Source of the DNA: Devosiaceae bacterium | GTDB lineage: Bacteria; Pseudomonadota; Alphaproteobacteria; Rhizobiales; Devosiaceae | Reading direction: 5' to 3' | Length of the DNA stretch: 10,014 nt | Assembly: GCA_021648585.1 (NCBI GenBank) | Contig: JAKISM010000086.1 | Span: 1 to 10,014, forward strand | Shown: positions 5,840-10,014 of the stretch, one piece after another | Layout: each line of letters begins with the position of its first letter | Position numbering within the stretch: position 1 is the first letter of the stretch | Program-made: the position numbers and the translations under genes | The notes under the pieces: model-generated | Databases searched by the model: none | The model's input: the letters and a program-made list of their open reading frames with translations, nothing else | What the model was told of the DNA's origin: nothing

Positions 5840-6307
5840 TTAAGCGGCATTTATTTTTTCAAGCGGGCCAATTAAAATTTCATGTAACTTACTCATATCG
5901 CTAGTTTGGCGTAATTGATCAACAATATGCTCGGTGCGAAATAACCTAGCAACTTTTGACAAAGCTTTAAGGTGATCAGCCCCAGCACCAATAGGGGCTA
6001 ATAACATAATAACTAAATCAACAGGCTTATCGTCAATAGCATCAAAATCTATTGGTTTTTCAAGCCGTGCAAAAACTGCGCAAACTTTAGAGATATTTTC
6101 AATTTTACCATGAGGAATAGCAATGCCATTACCTAAACCAGTTGAGCCTAATTGCTCACGCTCAACCAACCTATCAAAAACCATTGCACTATCAAGACCA
6201 ATGTCTTCTTGTGCTTTATTTGCTAGCTTTTGCAATAATTGACGCTTGCTACTAACCTTAGCACAAGAAATAATAGACCCTTCAGGCAGGATATCAACTA
6301 GTTCCAT
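5840..6307 (-). CDS. ptsN: PTS-Ntr regulatory protein EIIA(Ntr)
   Basis: The last phosphoacceptor of the nitrogen-type phosphotransferase relay (EI-Ntr, NPr, EIIA-Ntr), a cytosolic regulator and not a sugar carrier. In Proteobacteria it controls potassium transport, nitrogen and carbon balance, and stress responses through protein contacts. The 155-aa protein is the usual length. The phosphorylated histidine is His66 in GLGNGIAIPHGK (58-69), preceded by RLVEREQLGSTG (46-57), with the IIA fold core VDLVIMLLAPIGAGADHLKAL at about 95-115. The start ATG at 6307 has AAAGG about ten bases upstream. It lies 44 bp downstream of hpf on the same strand, the usual pairing, and probably shares its transcript. 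No kinase (HprK) or EI gene is in view. Confidence 0.93.
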   Translation of the reverse strand: MELVDILPEGSIISCAKVSSKRQLLQKLANKAQEDIGLDSAMVFDRLVEREQLGSTGLGNGIAIPHGKIENISKVCAVFARLEKPIDFDAIDDKPVDLVIMLLAPIGAGADHLKALSKVARLFRTEHIVDQLRQTSDMSKLHEILIGPLEKINAA

Positions 6308-6351
6308 TCAAAGAACCTTTTTAATGTTTATGACTAATTGCTGATCAATAA

Positions 6352-6918
6352 TTATGATATTGCTGGATCAACCCAGCCATAATTACCATCAGCGCGGCGA
6401 TAAACCACATTTATGCCGCCATGTCCAGCATGTTTGAACACAATTACATCAGATTGTGCCAAATCTAGCTCCATAGCTGCCTCACCAACTGTCATTGTTG
6501 TTAGGTTTGAGGTGTTTTCGGCAATGATTGGCGGAGAAAAATTTTCCTCTACCTCTTCATGAAGCTCGGGAGAAGCCAAAATATAAGATTGAGCGATGCT
6601 CATCTCATCTTGACGTGCATTGCGGCGGTGGTTCTTTAATTTACGCTTATAACGACGAAGGCGTTTTTCAATGTGAGAAGCCATAATTTCATAGGCTTTT
6701 GTCGGGTCTTGCTCGCTTGCGCTAGCTTGTAATACGACCCCACTATCTAAATGAATTACACTATCGGCACGAAATCCCGACCCCTCTGGCTCAATAGTTA
6801 AATGACCATCATAGCCACCATCAAAATATTTCGTTACAGCACTGTCAAAATAATCTTGCGCCCTTAAACGCAAAGCTTCGCCAATATCCATGTTCTTTCC
6901 AGAAACGCGTAAATTCAT
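6352..6918 (-). CDS. hpf: Long-form ribosome hibernation promoting factor
   Basis: A cytosolic factor that pairs 70S ribosomes into inactive 100S dimers in stationary phase or stress. The 188-aa protein has both parts of the long form. The N-terminal HPF/RaiA domain (1 to about 97) starts MNLRVSGKNMDIGEALR and ends in the basic stretch HIEKRLRRYKRKLKNHRR (82-99). After a variable linker (100-138) comes the C-terminal dimerising domain (about 139-186) with DVIVFKHAGHGGINVVYRR and DGNYGWVDP. The start ATG at 6918 was chosen because GAGGA sits five bases upstream and relatives begin M-LRVSGK. A TTG at 6936 would add six residues that are really the ribosome-binding site. It is followed by ptsN. 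The usual upstream gene rpoN is absent. Confidence 0.94.
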   Translation of the reverse strand: MNLRVSGKNMDIGEALRLRAQDYFDSAVTKYFDGGYDGHLTIEPEGSGFRADSVIHLDSGVVLQASASEQDPTKAYEIMASHIEKRLRRYKRKLKNHRRNARQDEMSIAQSYILASPELHEEVEENFSPPIIAENTSNLTTMTVGEAAMELDLAQSDVIVFKHAGHGGINVVYRRADGNYGWVDPAIS

Positions 6919-6923
6919 AATAA

Positions 6924-6928
6924 TCCTC
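6924..6928 (-). promoter_or_regulatory. Ribosome-binding site fixing the hpf start
   Basis: GAGGA on the minus strand, five bases before ATG at 6918. It excludes the upstream in-frame TTG at 6936, whose reading would run through this site. Confidence 0.8.
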
Positions 6929-6967
6929 ACTTTCAATATTAAAATTGGGCGGGAACGGATAAACCCA

Positions 6968-7079
6968 TCTTAAGCAATGTTCAAATCACTTAAGCTTAAG
7001 ATATGCCTGAAAAACAATAAGTGCAATGACACAAAACAAAATATTTTCACTCAATACTTATTGACAGCGATATTTTGTT
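6968..7079 (-). promoter_or_regulatory. Symmetric elements upstream of hpf
   Basis: The uppP-hpf spacer holds several perfect symmetries. TCTTAAGC (6968-6975) is inverted at GCTTAAGA (6994-7001). CTTAAGCTTAAG (6989-7000) is a 12-bp palindrome, so CTTAAG occurs three times. A 10-bp inverted repeat pairs 7035-7044 with 7070-7079. Inside it TCAATA-CT-TATTGA (7051-7064) is near-palindromic. These could be operators for hpf or a 3'-end structure for uppP. No good -35/-10 pair is evident. Confidence 0.35.
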
Positions 7080-7090
7080 AATATTGTTAA

Positions 7091-7894
7091 TTACCCATTT
7101 AATAGGAAAATAATAGCCAAACTACCAACAGCTATGCGCCAATAGGCAAAATACTTAAATCCATGCTTAGAAACAAAATCTAATAAATAGCGAACAACTA
7201 TTGCTCCAACAATAAATGACGCAACAAACCCAATGGCAATATCAATGCCAAGTGAGCCATTTAATATTAAATCACGATTTAGATAGAAATCATAAGCAAA
7301 CGCACCGCCCATTATTGGCAAAGCAATAAAAAAGGTAAATTCAGCCGCTGAGCGTTTATCTGTACCAAATAATAATGAGCCAACTATTGTTGCGCCAGAG
7401 CGAGAAACACCAGGAATAAGCGCCAACATTTGAAATAATCCAATAATAAGGCTTAAGTGCCATGGATAGGTATAAATATCTGTGTAGCGCACTTTAAGTT
7501 TTAAGCTATCAACATAAAGCAAAATAAACCCACCAACCACTAACATAATAGAAATAGTCATTGCGCTTTCATAAATAACCTGTTGAATAAAATCATGCGC
7601 CAAAACACCAGCAATAGCCGCAGGGATTGAAGCAAGCGCCACATTAAGCGCAAATAGCCATGCGCCCTTTTTGCCTGCTAGGGCATCTTTTATTAATTGC
7701 CATAATTTTGAAAAATAAATAGTTACGATTGCCAAAATTGCGCCTAATTGAATAAGCACAATGAAGCTTGCTGGTTGTTTCATATCAAAGAAATAGCCAG
7801 CTAATAATAAATGCCCCGTTGAGGACACTGGTATAAATTCGGTTAGCCCTTCTAATATGCCCAAAACTAAAGGTACAAAAATCCCTTGCTCCAT
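7091..7894 (-). CDS. uppP: Undecaprenyl-diphosphatase
   Basis: An inner-membrane enzyme of the BacA/UppP family. It removes a phosphate from undecaprenyl diphosphate to regenerate the lipid carrier for peptidoglycan and polysaccharide synthesis; it is also linked to bacitracin resistance. The 267-aa protein is the usual length and has about eight hydrophobic segments. Active-site motifs are LEGLTEFIPVSSTGH (14-28, with Glu15, Glu19, Ser25 and His28) and PGVSRSGAT (161-169, with Arg165). Start choice: the ATG at 7903 has AAGGA only one base before it, too close, while the ATG at 7894 has the same site ten bases away and gives a normal N-terminus (MEQGIFV). The longer version would add MVN. It is divergent from the GST gene, a neighbour order familiar from Alphaproteobacteria. 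Confidence 0.95.
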   Translation of the reverse strand: MEQGIFVPLVLGILEGLTEFIPVSSTGHLLLAGYFFDMKQPASFIVLIQLGAILAIVTIYFSKLWQLIKDALAGKKGAWLFALNVALASIPAAIAGVLAHDFIQQVIYESAMTISIMLVVGGFILLYVDSLKLKVRYTDIYTYPWHLSLIIGLFQMLALIPGVSRSGATIVGSLLFGTDKRSAAEFTFFIALPIMGGAFAYDFYLNRDLILNGSLGIDIAIGFVASFIVGAIVVRYLLDFVSKHGFKYFAYWRIAVGSLAIIFLLNG

Positions 7895-7997
7895 GTTCAC
7901 CATATCCTTAAAATAATTTTTAAATCTAAACGTGCTTCTAGCTTGATTTTGCTTTAAGCGCTATAGGTTAATATTGTAACTTTTGGACTTAATAAAT

Positions 7998-8672
7998 ATG
8001 CTAAAACTTCTTCATCATCACTTAGATCCCTCTTCAAGGCTTCTGCGCTTAATTTTTACAGAATATAAAATAGAGCTTGAATTGGAAAATGCTAGTAATT
8101 GGAAAAGGAGCGATAATCTTGAGCAAATAGATAATGGGGCTTTTGTTCCAGTATTACTCAACGATAAAATTTCTCCCCTCATTGGTCCATTAGCAATCAT
8201 TCACCATATAGAAGATAATTATCAGCCACAAAATAACTCGCTAATTCCAAAAGAGCCAAAAGATCGAGCTGAGATGTGGCGGCTTTATGACTGGATTATG
8301 GGTAAGTTTAATGATGAAATTACCCACTATATTTTAGAAGAAAAAATAGGCAAACGTGAGCAAAGACATGGTGCGCCAGATCCTTCGGTGCTTCGTGCTG
8401 CAAAATTAAACCTAAAACAGCATGAAAAATACTTCACCTATTTGTTTGCTTCAAGAACTTGGCTTGGCGGCAATGATTTAAGCCTTGCAGATTTTGCTTT
8501 AGCTTCACATATTTCAATTCTTGATTATTTAGGGGATATTACTTGGGTTGAAGGCAATGAAATAAAAAATTGGTATAGCGCAATAAAATCTCGCCCAGCA
8601 TTTCGCACTCTTTTAAGCGATAAATATGTTGGCATGAAAGCCTCAAGCCATTATGCGGATCTTGATTTTTGA
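7998..8672 (+). CDS. Glutathione S-transferase family protein
   Basis: A 224-aa GST-fold protein. The N-terminal thioredoxin-like domain (1 to about 78) opens MLKLLHHHLDPSSRLLRLIF, with PSSR at the usual glutathione-site position. It keeps the cis-Pro segment GAFVPVLL (about 47-54) and an acidic end of the helix, HHIEDNYQ. The all-helical C-terminal domain contains LADFALASHISILDYLGDITW, where the Asp of LADF is the conserved capping residue. It ends HYADLDF, a tail I recall from the alphaproteobacterial GSTs that sit just before queG. The substrate is unknown. ATG at 7998 was preferred to an in-frame TTG at 7983, which lacks support; only a weak TGGA precedes it. The stop overlaps the queG start by four bases. 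Confidence 0.87.
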   Translation: MLKLLHHHLDPSSRLLRLIFTEYKIELELENASNWKRSDNLEQIDNGAFVPVLLNDKISPLIGPLAIIHHIEDNYQPQNNSLIPKEPKDRAEMWRLYDWIMGKFNDEITHYILEEKIGKREQRHGAPDPSVLRAAKLNLKQHEKYFTYLFASRTWLGGNDLSLADFALASHISILDYLGDITWVEGNEIKNWYSAIKSRPAFRTLLSDKYVGMKASSHYADLDF

Positions 8673-9796
8673 AAGAATTAAACAAACAAAAATTAGTTCT
8701 AAAATTACAACAAAGAGCAAAAAAACTAGGCTTTGATCAATTTGGCATAGTAAGGCCAAACGCTTCACCTGATAATTATATTCAACTAAAACATGCACTG
8801 AAAAATGGTTTTCATGGCGATATGGCTTGGCTAGAAGACAGGCCAAAAAGAAGAGCAAACCCAAACGAACTTTGGCCTGATGTTAAATCAATAATTATGC
8901 TTGGGCTAAATTATACCCCAAGTGAAAATCCGCTGGAATTGCTTAAACATAAGAGCAAGGGTAATATTTCTGCCTATGCAAGAAATCGTGATTATCACGA
9001 TATTATAAAGGGGCGACTTAAAGAATTAGCAGGGATATTAGCAAATAAAGATGGGGCAGAGGTTAAAGTTTTTGTTGATACTGCACCCATAATGGAAAAA
9101 CCCTTAGCTGAGGGCGCTGGCATTGGCTGGCAAGGCAAACATTCGGTTTTAGTTTCACGTGAATTTGGCTCATGGTTATTTTTAGGAGCAATTTTTACTA
9201 ATATTGAACTTATCTATTCAGAACCTGAAACACAAAAATGCGGCACTTGCATAAAATGCCTAACCATTTGCCCAACCAATGCTTTTCCTAAACCCTTTGT
9301 GCTAGATGCCAGTAAATGTCTTGCCTATTATAATAATGAACATAAAAGCCATATTCCGTTAGAATTTCGTGGTCCTATGGGCAATAGAATTTTTGGCTGT
9401 GATGATTGTTTAGCTATTTGCCCTTGGAATAAATTTGCAAGAGTAACTAGTGAAATTAAATTGCAACAGCGAGCAGAACTTGCAGCCCCCAATTTAAGCG
9501 AATTATTAGCTCTGAACGATGCTGCTTTTCGCAAATTTTTCTCTGGCTCGCCAATTAAGCGACTTGGGCATTCTCGCTTTATAAGAAATGTGTTAATTGC
9601 AGCTGGTAATAGTGAAGATAAAAGCCTGATTAAAGCAGTAAAGCTGCGCCTAAGCGATGAACAGCCACTTATTCGAGCTATGGCGATTTGGGCTTTAAGC
9701 CAGCTTGTTGCAAAGCAAGAGTTTTTATTAGAAAAAACTCGTTTTTTGCCCAATGAGCAAGATTTACAAGTAGCCAAGGAATGGGAAATTATCTAA
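8669..9796 (+). CDS. queG: Epoxyqueuosine reductase
   Basis: Catalyses the last step of queuosine synthesis, reducing epoxyqueuosine to queuosine at position 34 of tRNAs with GUN anticodons, using cobalamin and two [4Fe-4S] clusters in the cytosol. The 375-aa protein is the usual length. The N-terminal cobalamin-binding domain includes FVDTAPIMEKPLAEGAGIGW (135-154) with the catalytic Asp137. Eight cysteines for the clusters lie at 191, 194, 197, 201 (CGTCIKCLTICP), 217, and 244, 247, 251 (CDDCLAICPW). A C-terminal HEAT-like helical part spans about 305-350. The start is TTG at 8669, within the GST stop (TTGA overlap). No ATG occurs before residue 52, so a non-ATG start is needed, and the ribosome-binding site is weak. 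Its own stop overlaps the next start. Confidence 0.95.
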   Translation: MKELNKQKLVLKLQQRAKKLGFDQFGIVRPNASPDNYIQLKHALKNGFHGDMAWLEDRPKRRANPNELWPDVKSIIMLGLNYTPSENPLELLKHKSKGNISAYARNRDYHDIIKGRLKELAGILANKDGAEVKVFVDTAPIMEKPLAEGAGIGWQGKHSVLVSREFGSWLFLGAIFTNIELIYSEPETQKCGTCIKCLTICPTNAFPKPFVLDASKCLAYYNNEHKSHIPLEFRGPMGNRIFGCDDCLAICPWNKFARVTSEIKLQQRAELAAPNLSELLALNDAAFRKFFSGSPIKRLGHSRFIRNVLIAAGNSEDKSLIKAVKLRLSDEQPLIRAMAIWALSQLVAKQEFLLEKTRFLPNEQDLQVAKEWEII

Positions 9797-10014
9797 TGCG
9801 GTTTTTGTTTTTTGGTATGGGATATTCTTCGCTAGCCTGTGCTAATTTTATTAGAAATGAGTTATCGAAAGATATAAAAATTACTGGCACTATTAGAAAT
9901 AGTGAAAGTGCAAACAGCCTTTTAGAGCAAAATATAAAGCCAATTATTTTTGATGGCGAAAACACCAATCACTCTCTAAACGAAGAAATCAAACAAGCAA
10001 GCCATCTAATTATT
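9796..10014 (+). CDS. NAD(P)-binding epimerase-like protein, cut by window edge
   Basis: The first 73 codons of a gene that runs off the right edge. It starts at ATG 9796, sharing one base with the queG stop (TAATG), so translation is probably coupled. The visible part opens MRFLFFGMGYSSLACANFIR, a Rossmann beta-strand with a glycine-rich loop FGMGYSS at residues 6-12. It continues with GTIRNSESANSLLEQNIKPI, the second-strand region where a basic residue would favour NADP. This fits SDR-type NAD(P)-dependent epimerases of the YeeZ kind, which commonly follow queG in Alphaproteobacteria. The catalytic residues are outside the window, so the activity is not known. Confidence 0.75.
   Translation, partial: MRFLFFGMGYSSLACANFIRNELSKDIKITGTIRNSESANSLLEQNIKPIIFDGENTNHSLNEEIKQASHLII

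Noticed and set aside
8643..8864. Hydrophobic 73-aa minus-strand frame
   Set aside because: It is antisense to the GST/queG junction, where both plus-strand proteins are well supported.

Overview
The window looks like core chromosome of a low-GC (AT-rich) alphaproteobacterium, most likely in the Hyphomicrobiales (Rhizobiales). Four things point that way: a TIGR02300-type 'FYDLN acid' protein beside tRNA-Ala, an Omp25/Omp31-like outer-membrane protein, a long-form HPF next to ptsN, and the order uppP / GST / queG / NAD(P)-binding protein. The genus cannot be fixed from the sequence alone.

Layout. Positions 1-501 (-) hold the N-terminal two thirds of rph (RNase PH), cut by the window edge. A 331-bp divergent intergenic region follows, then the FYDLN zinc-ribbon/acidic protein (833-1225, +) and tRNA-Ala(GGC) (1250-1325). 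A 134-bp structured repeat (1326-1459) starts at the base after the tRNA CCA end. It leads into an unrecognised 276-aa gene (1480-2310). A 466-bp gap with inverted repeats and an A/C-rich, T-poor strand precedes a TTG-started outer-membrane beta-barrel gene (2777-3598).

Next come a secreted PQQ-type sugar dehydrogenase (3705-4832) and a ribokinase-like PfkB kinase (4829-5725), overlapping by ATGA. They converge on a minus-strand group, with a 69-bp imperfect palindromic repeat (5737-5805) between. The minus-strand group is uppP (7091-7894), hpf (6352-6918) and ptsN (5840-6307). Divergently from uppP runs a tightly packed GST - queG - NAD(P)-binding protein chain (7998 to the right edge).

How the genes fit together. 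rph, tRNA-Ala and queG serve tRNA maturation and modification. hpf and ptsN serve ribosome hibernation and PTS-Ntr signalling, although rpoN, their usual upstream neighbour, is not here. uppP recycles the undecaprenyl carrier for the cell wall. The sugar dehydrogenase and kinase may act on related sugars in periplasm and cytoplasm. The accessory-looking part is 1326-2776: a tRNA-attached repeat, a gene of unknown function apparently driven by a promoter at the repeat edge, and a repeat-bearing spacer. No complete mobile element, CRISPR array or recognisable defence system is visible. The least explained parts are the tRNA-attached repeat, the unknown gene and the palindromic repeats.
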